Source: Papilionanthe hookeriana x Papilionanthe teres (taxonomy: Eukaryota > Streptophyta > Magnoliopsida > Asparagales > Orchidaceae). From it: a DNA stretch of 64,000 nucleotides. Under the pieces are notes generated by a model that made no database searches, was not told the origin of the DNA, and saw only the letters and a list, made by a program, of their open reading frames with translations. A program made the position numbers and the translations under genes. Below are positions 35,690-46,415 of this stretch, piece after piece (the stretch's first letter is position 1; the number at the start of each line of letters is the position of its first letter). The stretch lies in the NCBI GenBank assembly GCA_022702705.1, contig CM040433.1:17182682-17246681 (forward strand), written 5' to 3'.

Positions 35690-36640
35690 ATTTCCACTCA
35701 CTATAACCTCTTGGACCAAGAGAAATTGGAAGAAAATGAATAGCACTAATTTTTACCTCTCGGTCATCGAAGAAGAAAAGGGGAAGAAATACACTAAATG
35801 GGGTTGAACCGGCCCTTAGTTGGCTTAATAGCAAAACAACAAAGGCGGCGGCTAATATACACACTAGTTGGCACGTAAAAGCTAGGGGAAATGTCGCTTA
35901 TGTGCTCACCCTAAAATTGTCCATGGTCACTTGATTTGAAATATTTGTCCCCCTAGTCCTTACTCACACATAATATGTATACCATTGATACCCTATAACT
36001 AAAAATAAATAAGGTCACTCGTCCTCCTCATTACATCTATCTCATCTTTTTTCTAATCTCTAACTGAATCTCCCTCTGTTGACTAGCGAGTGTTTTTACA
36101 CAATTTTGTAAGGAAATACAATGGGACATCAATAAGGTTATTATTTTCAGTGGTTTCACCAATATATCTCCAATGAATTAGCTAAATAGCTAGTGAAGTA
36201 ATTGAATTGGCTTATATTTTGTCAATCTTTATGTACTATCCTGCTTATTAAAATATATGCCTCAACCTGTACAATGGAGGAATCATCCACCAGCCCTTCT
36301 AATCTCTAGACAATAGAGACCATCTTAATATAAGAATAGGGTCAAAAACAAGAAGTAAAAAACTCAGATAGACCTATCCCATGTCTAAACTCAGTATGAC
36401 TCCTATATATCCTAACCTTCGATTAATAAGTAGGCTGTAGAGGATGCAGTTGATTCTTCTACTACAAAAGATACACACTATTAAGCACAACAAAACAATC
36501 ACCACATAAACACCAACATATCAAAATTAAATCATGCTAGAAAACACCAACATATAAATACAAACTTGGGTTACCTCACAAGGAGCGCTTAACTTAATGT
36601 CCTTAGCCCAACGATACTAGATATATTACTCAAGCTGACA
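35690..36640 (-). pseudogene. second, degraded env-like C-terminal segment
   Basis: Bases ~36000-36500 resemble 27770-28230 on the same strand. For example, a TGAATTGGCTTATATTTTGTCAATC-like stretch corresponds to TCAAATTGGCTTTTATTTTGCCAATC, and TCTCCCTCTGTTGACTAGCGAGTG corresponds to CTCCATCAGCTGGTTGGTGTG (shown split for comparison only). It lies just downstream of integrase on the minus strand, the usual env-like location. It is therefore either a duplicate within one element or evidence that two Athila copies meet at unit C. No open frame survives. Confidence 0.5.
36565..36590 (-). other. post-pol hairpin motif of the minus-strand Athila element
   Basis: On the minus strand this reads AAGCGCTCCTTGTGAGGTAA followed by CCCAAG, a slightly mutated form of the AAGCGCTT..GGGAGGCAACCC string seen in element Z at 15185. 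Its place 50-75 bases after the last integrase-side codons supports the assignment. Confidence 0.6.
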
Positions 36641-37620
36641 CTACATCAAGTCTTCATTTACTATAGGTCTTTCACCACCTAAGTGTGGTTTAAGCTTATG
36701 TTTATTCGCTTTAAACACTCTACCACTCTCAGGACCTATAATGTTAATCACACCAAAAGTCTGAACCTTTACTATAGTAAATGGTCCTGACCACCTTAAC
36801 TTAAGTTTTTGTGGATATAATTTCAATTGCGGACTATATAATAAAACCTCTTATCTAAGCTCAAAGTTTTTCTTAAGAATCTTTTGATCATGCAATTTAT
36901 TCAAGTTCTCTTTATATATTTTCACATTTTCATAAGATTCTTGCATAATTTCATTAAGTTCATCTAACTATAGCAACCTTTTCTCACCAGTTTCCTTCAT
37001 ATTATAATTGAACTCTTTAATAGCCCAATATGCTTTGTACTCTAATTCAACTAGAAAATGAAAAGCTTTGCCAAATATGAGACTATATGAAGACATCCCT
37101 ATTATTGTTTTATATGCAGTCCTATAGGTCCATAAAGAATCATCGAAACTCAAGGTCCAATCCTTTGAACTAGGATTGACTATATTCTTTAAAATCCTTT
37201 TGATCTCTTTATTAGAAAATTCCACTAATCCACTCATATGGGGATGATATGTTGTAGATAATTTATATTTTATACCATATTTTGCAACTAATTTCTCAAC
37301 ATTTCATCCTTAAAGTGGCTTCCCCAACACTAATGATCATTCTAGGTGTCCCATATATGCTAAATATATTTTTCTTTAAGAATTTGATACACTTTGAGCT
37401 TCACTATTCGATAGAACCACTGCCTCTATCCCTTTTGAGACATAGTCCATAGCTATAAAAATATACAAAGTCTCTAACGAAGGTACGAAGGGTCCCATGA
37501 CGTCTAAACCCCAAACATTAAAAATCTCTATCTCCAAAGTGAAAATCAAAGGCATTTTATCCTGATTAAAATGCCTACTCTTTGACATCTATCACAAGTT
37601 TTTATATCTTCCTAATAAAG
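36641..37620 (-). pseudogene. Ty3/gypsy (Athila) integrase, broken
   Basis: Three in-order blocks lie on the minus strand. 37376-37588 has the catalytic-core entry FNVWGLDVMGPFVPS, which contains the first acidic residue of the DDE triad (Asp in GLD), then YIFIAMDYVSKGIEA, where the family usually has W after SK. 36968-37237 has GLVEFSNKEIKRIL, carrying the final Glu region, and WTYRTAYKTIIGMS. 36641-36826 has the C-terminal KLKLRWSGPFTI...GVINI motif. Frame breaks separate the blocks. An intact enzyme would insert the cDNA; this copy cannot. Confidence 0.85.
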
Positions 37621-38499
37621 TAGGCTAATAAAATTATGATTTCAAAATCTTAACAGTTAATTTATATACTCCAAAATGTTAACCAAATTCAATATTATTA
37701 CATTTCCTAATAATATCTTTGGTCTCTTTAATGAGTAAATATCTCCTAATCACTTGGTCCTGACATTTTTCTATAAAGGTATGGGTCATCCCAAAAATAA
37801 TATCTGACATCATGAACAAACTTCTTTCGTTGATTGTATGTCAGCTCATAGGGTAAAATATCACTAACTATATAATTTCAGCATAATAGAAAATCTTCCA
37901 ATCAGTAACAAAAAGCAGTTGCTCATCATGAAAGTTGTCATTGATATCTTCATCAAATACACAAAAATTCCCTTGATCCAATCTTGATAAATGGTCCGCT
38001 ATTTGATTCTCAATACCTTTTTTATCCACAACATCAACATAAAATTCTTGCTTCAATAGGACCCATTTGATCAATCTTGGTTTAGTGTCCTTTTCGACAT
38101 CAAATATTGCATTGTTGAATGGTCAATGAAAATAATACACTTGGGAACAATTAAATATGGCCAAAATTTTTGAAACACATATTCTATGGCCAAAGACTCC
38201 ATTTCAGTAGTGGTATAATTAATTTTAACTTTATTAAAGGTCTTACCAGCATAGTATATAGCTCAAACATCTTATCGTGTCTTTGTCCTAATACTGCCAT
38301 AATAGCGTAGTCACTCGCATCACACATTAACTCAAATAAGCTCCCCAATCAGGCAAGATAATAATAGGATTGTTGACTAACTTATCTTTCAAAGTTTTAA
38401 AAGTAGTTAGACAATCATGGTCAAAATCAAATAAGACATCATTTTCTTACAAATAACATAAAGGTTTAGCAATTTTGAAAAATCCTTAATATATCACCA
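37621..38499 (-). pseudogene. Ty3/gypsy (Athila) RNase H region, broken
   Basis: The clearest block is 37868-38074 on the minus strand: LIKWVLLKQEF-type sequence, then the hallmark GIENQIADHLSRL at the end of the RNase H/tether region. Upstream (38100-38499) weaker matches with stops fit the RT-RNase H connection. The integrase zinc-binding region expected between 37621 and 37868 is not readable. Confidence 0.75.
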
Positions 38500-39069
38500 T
38501 TAAAATCTAGAATGTCCGCGGAAACTTCGAACTCTCCACATAGGTTTGGGTGAGGAAGTTCTTCAATAACCTAAAATTTGGTTAGATCAACTTCCATATC
38601 TCTTTTAGAAATTTTGTGTACAAAAAAATTCCATTTTAAACCATGAATTAACACTTTTCCCAATTGAGAATAAGAGTAGTTTCTTCACAATGTCTCAATT
38701 CCCTGACCAGATGATCCAAACAAAAATTAAATACATGGACAAATACTGTGAAATCATTCATAAAAACTTATATTCCCTTCTCAATTAGTTCACAAAAAAT
38801 TGACATAATGCATCCTTCCAACGTAGTGGATGCATTACGCAACCAAAAGAATATTCTCTAAAAGCAAAAGTCACATACGAACTTGTGAATGGTATTATTC
38901 TGATCCTTAGGAGTAATAGGGATCTAATGGTACCTAGAATACCCGTCTAAAAAGAAGAAATATGGGTGGCCTTCTAGCCTATCCAACATCCGATTTAGAA
39001 AGGGCAAGGGAAAATGATCTTTCTTGACGGCTAAGTTGAAATTGTCCCCACTAGACAGCCACTCGGGTG

Positions 39070-39165
<96 letters not shown>

Positions 39166-39480
39166 GACACCCGGTGGCATGTCTAGTGAGGACAATTTCA
39201 TTTTATTCATTCACTAAGACAATCACTTCATCGTTCATAGGAACACAATGGATCGGTTTAACCCAGGCAATATCTAAAATGGGATAGATAATACCAACAT
39301 CAAGCCACATCAAAATCTCCTTCTTGGCAACTTCCTTCATCATAGGATTTAATCTCCTTTGTGGATCTACCAGGGTTTATGATTATCTTCCATCATGATC
39401 CTATGCATACATATCGAAGGACTAATCACTTTTATGTCAACTAGGGTCCATCTAAAAGATTTCTTAAAGTTCCTCAGAAT
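38500..39480 (-). pseudogene. Ty3/gypsy (Athila) reverse transcriptase, broken by an AT palindrome
   Basis: Minus-strand fragments read KDHFPLPFLN..LDRLEGHP...FFFLDGYS (with frameshifts), then, about 90 codons later, a VFMNDFTVF segment where the family has the catalytic F.DD motif; here the first Asp of the pair is Asn. Upstream of this lie PISDIAWVKPIHCVP and a TRHATGC motif corresponding to the usual TVTGWR. Exactly there a ~164 bp palindrome with (AT)n replaces the CIDYR-type block. Polymerase activity is impossible in this copy. Confidence 0.8.
39037..39200. repeat. palindrome with (AT)~45 loop inside the RT relic
   Basis: Arms 39037-39072 and 39162-39200 are near-perfect reverse complements (both read as TGAAATTGTCC, CACTAGACA, GCCAC, GGGTGTCAT). 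The intervening 39072-39161 is uninterrupted AT repeat. One arm is duplicated inverted RT sequence. Confidence 0.9.
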
Positions 39481-39734
39481 GCTTATCAGTTCTTCTTATT
39501 GTGAGTTAGTTAATTCTAAGGATATGCTTACTGAAAATGTAGATGACTTCCCCAAGTAAGCATAATTAAAAATTTAGGAAGCACATTCATCTCAATAGAT
39601 GGAACAATAGGTTTACAATTTTCTATTGTATTCAGTATCTCAAACCTATCCTTAACAATTTTTTGAATTATCTTCTACCAATAAAGCTAATTCGTCCATT
39701 ACATTCGTAGAAATCTATTCATTCAAATCTTGTT

Positions 39735-41103
39735 TTACTGATTTAACTTCACATGGCTACTACACCAATAATCAATCAAATCCATCCTAAAACATGCATC
39801 CTCATTAACATCAGATGGAAATTTCGTAGATTTTAACACATTAAAACTTACCTTCTTATCGTTCACCCTCATTGTCAACTCCCCTTTCTGCACATCGATC
39901 ATAGCTCTGTTGGTGGCTACGAAAGATTGGCCTAATATAATGTGGATTTCTTTATCTTCCTTCATGTCTAATACAATGAAATCAATAAAGAAGATAAATT
40001 TATCCACCTTAACTAGAACATCCTCTATATCTCCCCTTGGATAAGTGATTGATCGATCAACAAGTTGAATGGTTATAGTGGTAGGAGATACCTCTCATAA
40101 TCCTAGCCTCTTGAAAATAGACAGTGTCATAAGGTTAATACTGATACTTAGATCACATAAAGACATCCCATAAACATTATTCCAATTGCATAATGAATAA
40201 TAAAGATTCAAGGATCCTTAAGCTTCTAATAAAGCTTCTTCTAAATAATAAAACTACATTCCTCGTTAAGTGCTGCCATCTCTTAGTCTCTAGACTTCCG
40301 CTTCTTATTAAGGATAACTTTCATGAACTTTACATAGCTGGACATCCGCTCTAAAGCCTCAGCAAATGGAATGTTAATCGTTAGCTTCTTAAATACTTCT
40401 AGAAATTAAGAAAATTGTTGGTCTAATTTTTTTTTAAATTCTTTCATCGTCAGCTCCCCTTTTCGCACATCACTCATAGCTCTTTCAGTGGCTACGAAAG
40501 GTTTGTCTAATATAATGTGGATTTCATTATCTTCCTTCATGTCTAATACAATGAATTCAATAAAGAAGATAAATTTATCTACCTTAACTAGAACATCCTC
40601 TATATCTCCCCTTGGATAAATGATTGATCGATCAGCAAGTTGATGGGTTACAGTGGTAGGAGATACCTCTCATAATCCTAGCTTCTTGAAACCAGACAGT
40701 GTCATAAGGTTAATACTGATATTTAGATCACATAAAGCCTTCCCATAAACATTATTCCAATTGCATAAGGAATAGTAAAGCTCCAAAGATCCTTAAGCTT
40801 CTGACAAAGCTTCTTCTGAATAATAGCACTGCATTCCTCGCCAAGTGCTACCCTCTCTTAGTCTCTAAACTTCCTCTTCTTATTAAGGATAACTTTCAGG
40901 AACTTTACATAGTCGGGCATCTTCTCTAAAGCCTCAGCGAATGGAATGTTAATCGTTAGCTTCTTAAATACTTTTAAAATTTGAGAAAATTGTTGGTCTA
41001 ATTTTTGTTTATGGAGTCTCTGAGGAAATGGTGGTGGTTGTCCTTCTAAACTATTCCTAATGGGTGAGACTAGATTTCTAAAATCTTTGAAAATATCTTC
41101 CAT
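39735..41103 (-). pseudogene. gag-protease junction and aspartic protease, tandemly duplicated
   Basis: On the minus strand 40858-41103 reads PPPFPQRLHKQKLDQQFSQILKVFKKL...INIPFAEALEKMPDYVKFLK, the block preceding the Athila protease. 39735-40007 reads KFIFFIDFIVLDMKEDKEIHIILGQSFVATNRAMIDVQKGEL, the protease C-terminal half including the ILGQ.F.AT motif (usually ILGRPFLAT). The segment between is present twice in tandem (see the repeat entry), so parts of both blocks occur twice. The active-site region (family form LCDLGASIN) is recognisable only faintly. Frame breaks in both copies. Confidence 0.8.
39861..41011. repeat. 575-bp tandem duplication across the protease region
   Basis: Bases 39861-40436 and 40437-41011 align at a constant offset of 575. 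For example, CTAATATAATGTGGATTT occurs at 39932 and 40507, and GTCTAAT at 40421 and 40996. Copies differ by scattered substitutions; both are broken. Register at the exact edges is uncertain by a few bases. Confidence 0.9.
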
Positions 41104-42560
41104 ATGCCTTTCAAGTTATATAGTCTCTTTCTCCATCAATAGATCTTTCTGAACCACATCCTCTAATTCTCTCCCACATCTCAACTTGATAAATTTTGTG
41201 TGCTCACTAGTCTTTTACTTAAGGTTAATCTCAATGTTAGTAGGAAGAGTTCCTTGGGGTCGAATGTTAAGTTAGTTTGCAATCTATCTCAGTTGGTTCT
41301 CTATATTCCTAATAGATGCAACTTGGCTTTGTAATTGATTCCCCATCTGCAAAACAACTTCTCCCAAAATAACTTCTTCTCCTTGAATTGTTGGTTAGAT
41401 TTGAATCCTGGAGGATAACAAGGTCTCAGGTTAGAACGACCCTCATTGTTCTAATTCCCAAAAGGGTTTGGTTGATTACTTCACCATTGTTAGTTTCCTA
41501 CACCTTGATTGTTATTCCAACTAAAGTTAGGGTGATTCTTCTAACAAGGATTTTAATAATTTGAATTCACGTTATTCTTCCTATTGTTGATTGCATTAAG
41601 TGTCTCAAGAGATGAAGTGTTAAGATCAAACATTTGTCCAAATGAGTTTTTCTCAATTACATAAGGATGGTTCATCCCTAATTGGCCTAACTTTCTAGAT
41701 ATTATAGCTACCTGAGAAGTTAAAATTGAAAGCACATCAGTGTCATGTACACTAGCTACCTTTCTAGGATTCAATCTCTCAAAACTTCATTGGAAATTTT
41801 TTAAAGCCATCTCCTCAATAAGAGAATAAGCTTCATCAAATGGTTTTCACTCAAGCGATCCACCAGCGGCAACATCAATGATGGACCTAAGAGATCTTAC
41901 AAAACCATTGTAAGAAGTCTGAATTACCATCGAATCAGACAGTGCATGATGAGGCCACTTCCTAAGAAGTTTCTTAAATCATTCCGACGCTTTGTAAATC
42001 GACTCACTTTCATACTGGCAAAATGAAGTAATATCATTCCTAGGTTTAGTCATTATTGAAGGTAGAAAATATTTAGATAGGATTTTCTGGGCTAAGTCAC
42101 TCCACGTCTTTATTGATTAAGGTGCTAATGATTTTAACCACATTTTGAATTTTTCCCTTAAGGAGAAAGAAAAAATCTTAAGCCTAACAACATTATTTGA
42201 TACACTATTATAGCAGAATGTAGCATATAGTTCTAAAAAACTCGTTAAGCATATATTTGGATCTTCAGACGTGGTTCCCCTAAACAGTTTGTTTTGCATC
42301 ATTTGGATGATAGCTAGCTTCAGCTTGATTGTGTTACTTTCTACGGTAGGGGTTTGAATACTTAAGTGAATTTCATTTGTCATAAGATTAGCACAATCCC
42401 TTTGTGATTTATATGCATCATGGTAATCATGAATTGGTTCATGGTTCTCTATATTGGTTTGTCAGTTGTTCACTTTTCTTCTACAAGTTCGTGAAGTCTT
42501 TTGTATTTTTATAACTCTCCTAATAGTTCTCTCTAGCTCGGAATCATAAGTTTCAAGTCC
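41104..42560 (-). pseudogene. Athila-type gag, broken
   Basis: On the minus strand 42117-42383 carries LFRGTTSEDPNICLTSFLEL...FCYNSVSNNVVRLKIFSFSLREKFKMWLKSL, the classical gag core (SEDP, F, LR.F.FSLR..A..WL). Next is the DLAQKILSKYF...TKPRNDITSFCQ..ES region (41990-42110). 41553-41774 has NPRKVASV...QVAIISRKLGQL...NSFGQM, which aligns with element Z gag. An Asn-rich region and an IENQL segment (41280-41340) follow. Stops occur between blocks. Confidence 0.82.
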
Positions 42561-42770
42561 AATATATCATGAATAATCCATGCATGAACCAAAAAATCTA
42601 ATAAGATTCACACACACAAAAATGTCACAAGCAACGAACAAAAATATTAATTTTTTTTTCTTTTGGAATAAATAGACACACAATTAAACACAAACAATCA
42701 ACAATTTAAGTTTCTAAGTCTAAGAGCTAGTGGTTCAACTAAAATTCTCCTATGTTAATTACACTGTTGT

Positions 42771-42788
42771 TCCCCGAAAATAACGCAA
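42771..42788 (-). other. primer binding site of the minus-strand Athila element
   Basis: On the minus strand the sequence runs TTTTTTGCGTTATTTTCGGG, then GAA, immediately inside the LTR end TATCA. This matches the TTTTTGGCGCC....GGGGA pattern with two deleted and a few changed bases, so it is a decayed tRNA-Asp-type site. Confidence 0.65.
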
Positions 42789-42794
42789 AAAATT

Positions 42795-43395
42795 TGATAC
42801 CCACTTCCATGTGGAACCACACACTAGGATTCACACAACTACACATGTCATATCACTAATATCGAATTTTAGAGTCTGGAATGTCGATCCCACAGTGAAC
42901 GAGGAAATTAGACTTAGGAAAAGTATTAGCCTACTGATTTTGTTCCAAGCCTAGAATTTAGTTTATGTTAGAGTCTCAAGAATTAACCCTAAAGTATCAA
43001 AAGTAATTGTAAAGTGTAAATCCAACATAAATCCTACTTAACATGGTTTTAATTGATGAATATCAGGTTTTAAAAATACCCTCCCTTGCAATGATGTAAG
43101 TGGAGTATAATAAATGTAAAATGCAAATTATATAATAGGTTAGTGACATATACGAGCATCACTTTTCTTTACCCTCTCACAAGTGCATAACAAAGATTGG
43201 TTAAAATGACTATAATTTCTTAAATCTCTTAAAGCATATTTCACTAACATTTGCATCTCCCTACAAGGCAGATAAACTTATACCCCATTGTTCAATGTGA
43301 TTAACCAAGTTGATTCTACCGTAGCTATCACGAGTCATTATGGTTCAAAACACACTTTGAACATTTCACTTTGCTAGAATGAAAAACAAATGAAC
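42795..43395 (-). mobile_element. 5' LTR of the minus-strand Athila element, truncated
   Basis: The LTR end (TATCA on the minus strand, 42795) lies seven bases from the primer site. 43090-43395 aligns with 25353-25660 of the other LTR copy (shared CATTTGCATCTCCCTACAAGGCA-type wording, ACGAGTCATTATGGTTC). The alignment stops abruptly at about 43395, so roughly the first 870 bp of the LTR, including its promoter, are gone. What follows belongs to the gene-side flank. Confidence 0.7.
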
Positions 43396-43816
43396 ATTAT
43401 TCAAGTGGCGAACCCATATTGGCAACTAATAGTTGACCTTGCCACCTCAGTAATTGCCCAATTCTTGGTGCCATTCCCTTTGGCTTGAGCACAAGACCAA
43501 GCACTTCTATAAATAGCTCCTTTTCAGGTCCAACCTAACACCAACCAAAGTCCCTGGCAAAACCCTGCAGGATTCATCATCACTGAGCTTCACTTAGAAC
43601 CCTGCATGCCATCATCCAAGGGTAGTCACTAATAATTTTCTTTGAATTTATTCATTGGGATCGCAAAGCGAGGACGCAATATATTACCTTAGAACCCGTG
43701 TTGCAAGCGACGTCACAAGACGTACGCCCACTGTAAATCCTTTAAATCCAATCTTAGATTTATGTTAGGATGCTGGAAAAATTGGATTTTGAATATCTTT
43801 ATCAAGATTTTAGCCT
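43396..43816 (+). other. upstream flank of the NPH3-family gene
   Basis: No coding region. It holds a canonical TATA box (CTATAAATAG, 43507-43516) 490 bp before the start codon and an ACGT-core element (GACGTCAC, about 43709). It could be the distal promoter, or the leader if the upstream TATA is used. Confidence 0.45.
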
Positions 43817-43824
43817 TATATATA
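43817..43824 (+). promoter_or_regulatory. candidate core promoter (TATATATA) of the NPH3-family gene
   Basis: TATATATA lies 181 bases before the start codon. With normal TATA spacing, transcription would start near 43850, leaving a ~155 base leader that becomes pyrimidine-rich (43917-43975), as plant leaders often are. The alternative is CTATAAATAG at 43507-43516. Confidence 0.45.
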
Positions 43825-43878
43825 TGCCAGCGCAACCGTAGCATTTCAAATGCACGAATCTGTCTATAAGCAGTCGGT

Positions 43879-43989
43879 ATGAATCCGAAAAGATCACGTT
43901 TTTGATAGATTTCTATGCTCCTCTTCTACACAGTACACTTTTTCTTCAGTCTTCTTCACCTCCACTGCAACATCCTAACTACACTTTAG
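43879..43989 (+). promoter_or_regulatory. two short upstream ORFs in the predicted leader
   Basis: ATG at 43879 opens an 8-codon frame ending at 43905, and ATG at 43915 opens a 24-codon frame ending with TAG at 43989, 15 bases before the main ATG. Both lie after the nearer TATA box and could lower translation of the main frame. Their use is inference. Confidence 0.35.
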
Positions 43990-44004
43990 AGTCCACTGCT
44001 AGCC

Positions 44005-46098
44005 ATGAATAACCTCTGCGATTTCAAGATTCACATCAACGGGCATCACATCTTCTTCCTCAATCAGGTAATTTCACAACTCAACTCTTCAATTTCCATT
44101 CAGAAACTACATCATTGATTCATCCTTCTCGAGCTCCTATCCCGTCTATCTGTTCTCCGACAGAGTATTCTCTGCTCCTTCTCCGGAAGATTGAGGAAGA
44201 TGGTGAAGAGTGGGAAGCGAAGATCCATCATCAGAATCACAGATTTCCCCGGCGGCCCTGATAGCTTCGAGTTGGTCTCAAGATTCTGCTACAGAAATGG
44301 CAGGATAAACTTGAGCCCCTCGAACATTTGCATTCTTTACTGCGCAGCAATTTTTCTGGAAATGAATGAAGAGGTTGCTATCTGCAACCTTTTGAGCCAG
44401 ACAGAGACTTTTTTGGACGGCCTCTTCTACTGGACTTGGAATGATATTCTCGCCTCCCTTAGAAGCTGTGAACCTTTCTTCAACGCAGCTGAATCCTCTG
44501 GCCTCTTGCAAAAGCTCGTCTCATGTCTTATTGTTAAGATCTCAGCCAACTCAGAAATGCCCCTCACCTCACTGACTCCATTACAGTCTTCTCCTTCTTC
44601 CTCCTCGTCAACAGATGCTTCTGGTTTTCACTGCTCTTCCATCAAACCAATTGAGATAATGAAGCCGTGTTATAGTAGTGAGTGGTGGTTTGAAGACCTA
44701 ACAGCTCTTGCACCCTGCATCATTGAGAAGCTGATGAGGGAGCTGGGTTCCTATGGAAGTGACAGTAAGAATCTCACCATCACCAGGTTTTTACTGCACT
44801 ATCTCAAATCAGTACAGCAGAGAAGTCATAAGAGAGACTACAGGGGAATTGCTGATACAGCAGTTCATGGAGTGGTGATAGCTGGGAGAGAAGTATTCAG
44901 TTGCAGGGGCTTATTTTTGGTTCTGAGTGTGGTTGCAAGGCTAGGAATTGGAAAAGAAAGCAGGGAAAAGCTTGAGTGGTTAATTGGCTCAATGCTTGAT
45001 ATGGCAACATTGGATGACATACTTGTTTCAGGACATACAGAAGGCGTTTATGATGTGAATCTGGTGATTAGATTGGTGAGGGTTTTTGTGAATGAGCAGG
45101 GAGGAGTGATGTCTTTGCAGAGATTGAAGAAGGTTGGGAGGTTGGTAGACAAGTACTTGAGGGAAATCTCTCCTGATCAGAGCTTGAAAGCTTCGAAGTT
45201 TCTAGCTTTGGCTGAAAGCTTGCCAGATTCAGCAAGGGACTTGTATGATGGGATCTACAGAGCTTTAGACATCTATCTTGAGGTGAAATCCTATGTTTTA
45301 TTAATTTGTGACACTGTGATGATTACATGAAATTATTCAACTAAACTGTAGAAATTACTTTAAACTTTGATTGTGGATGAGTAATGCTTTTCCTGATAAA
45401 TCTCAAACTAAACAAGTTGTGGTGCTATGCATGTAATTTCATACAAATTTGAGGCTAATCATTCATATTATATAGACAGCCTGTTCAAGCTCTAACCAGT
45501 AGGCACCTTGCAACTAAATAATGGACATATTTACAGGATGGAGCAAGCTTGCTTTTCCGTCCCTAACTTATGTCTGCACAGTTATATATCTTTCCAGCTC
45601 ATTTGTTTATCCTTGTATGTGCACATGGACGCATCATTTTAGTTCCATCTGCTTATCAGTCACAAAAACTTGATGTTTATCACACAACTTAAACATTATA
45701 ATCCATGCATGGTTCTAATCATACAACAGTCCCATCCGAACTTGCCTTTCGAGGAACGCGCAATATTGTGCCGATGCCTGAACTACAAGAAGCTCACACT
45801 TGAAACCTGCAAAGACCTTGCAAAGAACCCAAGGATCCCTCCTAGTGTGGCAGTCCAGGCACTGGTCTCTCAGCAGTCCAAGGTCCAGATCCGAACGAAC
45901 ATGGTGAATGCGGCTGAAGTAGCGTGCTGGACTTCAGCCACTAGCTCCTGGGGAGTTAATTCAGAGCAGCAGAATTCATCCGAGTATTACAATGAGAATG
46001 AAATTTCAGCATTCGAACTGCAGAAGATGCAGAGCAGAGTGATTGAACTTGAGCAGCTTTGCAAAGAGTTGAGAGGTCAGATGTCCAAGTTGGTATGA
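44005..46098 (+). CDS. BTB/POZ and NPH3 domain protein (NPH3/RPT2-like family), three exons
   Basis: Exons 44005-44067, 44164-45282 and 45730-46098 join in phase 0 across CAG|gtaat...cag|AGT (96 bp intron) and GAG|gtgaa...cag|TCC (447 bp intron), giving 516 codons and a stop at 46096-46098. Residues ~1-110 form a BTB/POZ-like domain (CDFKIHINGHHIFFLNQ joined by splicing to SILCSFSGRLRKM; DFPGGPDSFELVSRFCY at 48-64). A Ser-rich linker follows (~163-175). The NPH3 domain begins near WWFEDLTALAPCIIEKLM (~195) and includes YDGIYRALDIYLE (382-394), then LPFEERAILCRCLNYKKLT in exon 3. A short coiled coil ends the protein (~486-515). Length and layout resemble the Arabidopsis At3g22104 type, from memory. 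Family members act as substrate adaptors for CUL3 ubiquitin ligases, some in phototropin signalling; the role of this one is unknown. Retaining intron 2 would stop at 45330 and lose exon 3. Confidence 0.93.
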
Positions 46099-46415
46099 GG
46101 AAGTATTATTACGAGTCCTACATTCTATAGTAGCAGGGGCGTGCAAAAGCTCGGCTAATCTTCTATAAGCAACTTCACCTATTTTTCTCTATATTATACC
46201 AGATGGGAACGGATGTATGGAAAGCTTTCATGTACTTCATAAAGCCATGTTCTTCCTTGGTTTCTTGTACAATAAGTCTGGTTGATTAACTGTAGACAAC
46301 CTTTTCTATGCAATTTTATTGTATATTAAGCATGATTTTTAGATTCGGTTTTGATCTTGGATTAAGACTAACTTGAAATTCGAGTTTTGATTGTTTTGAT
46401 GGTTCTAAATACAAT
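46099..46415 (+). other. 3' untranslated region and flank of the NPH3-family gene
   Basis: T-rich sequence with AATAAG and TTTTATTGTATATTAAG words near 46270-46330 that could guide polyadenylation. It ends in ACAAT (46411-46415), the target duplication of the next retrotransposon. Confidence 0.5.
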
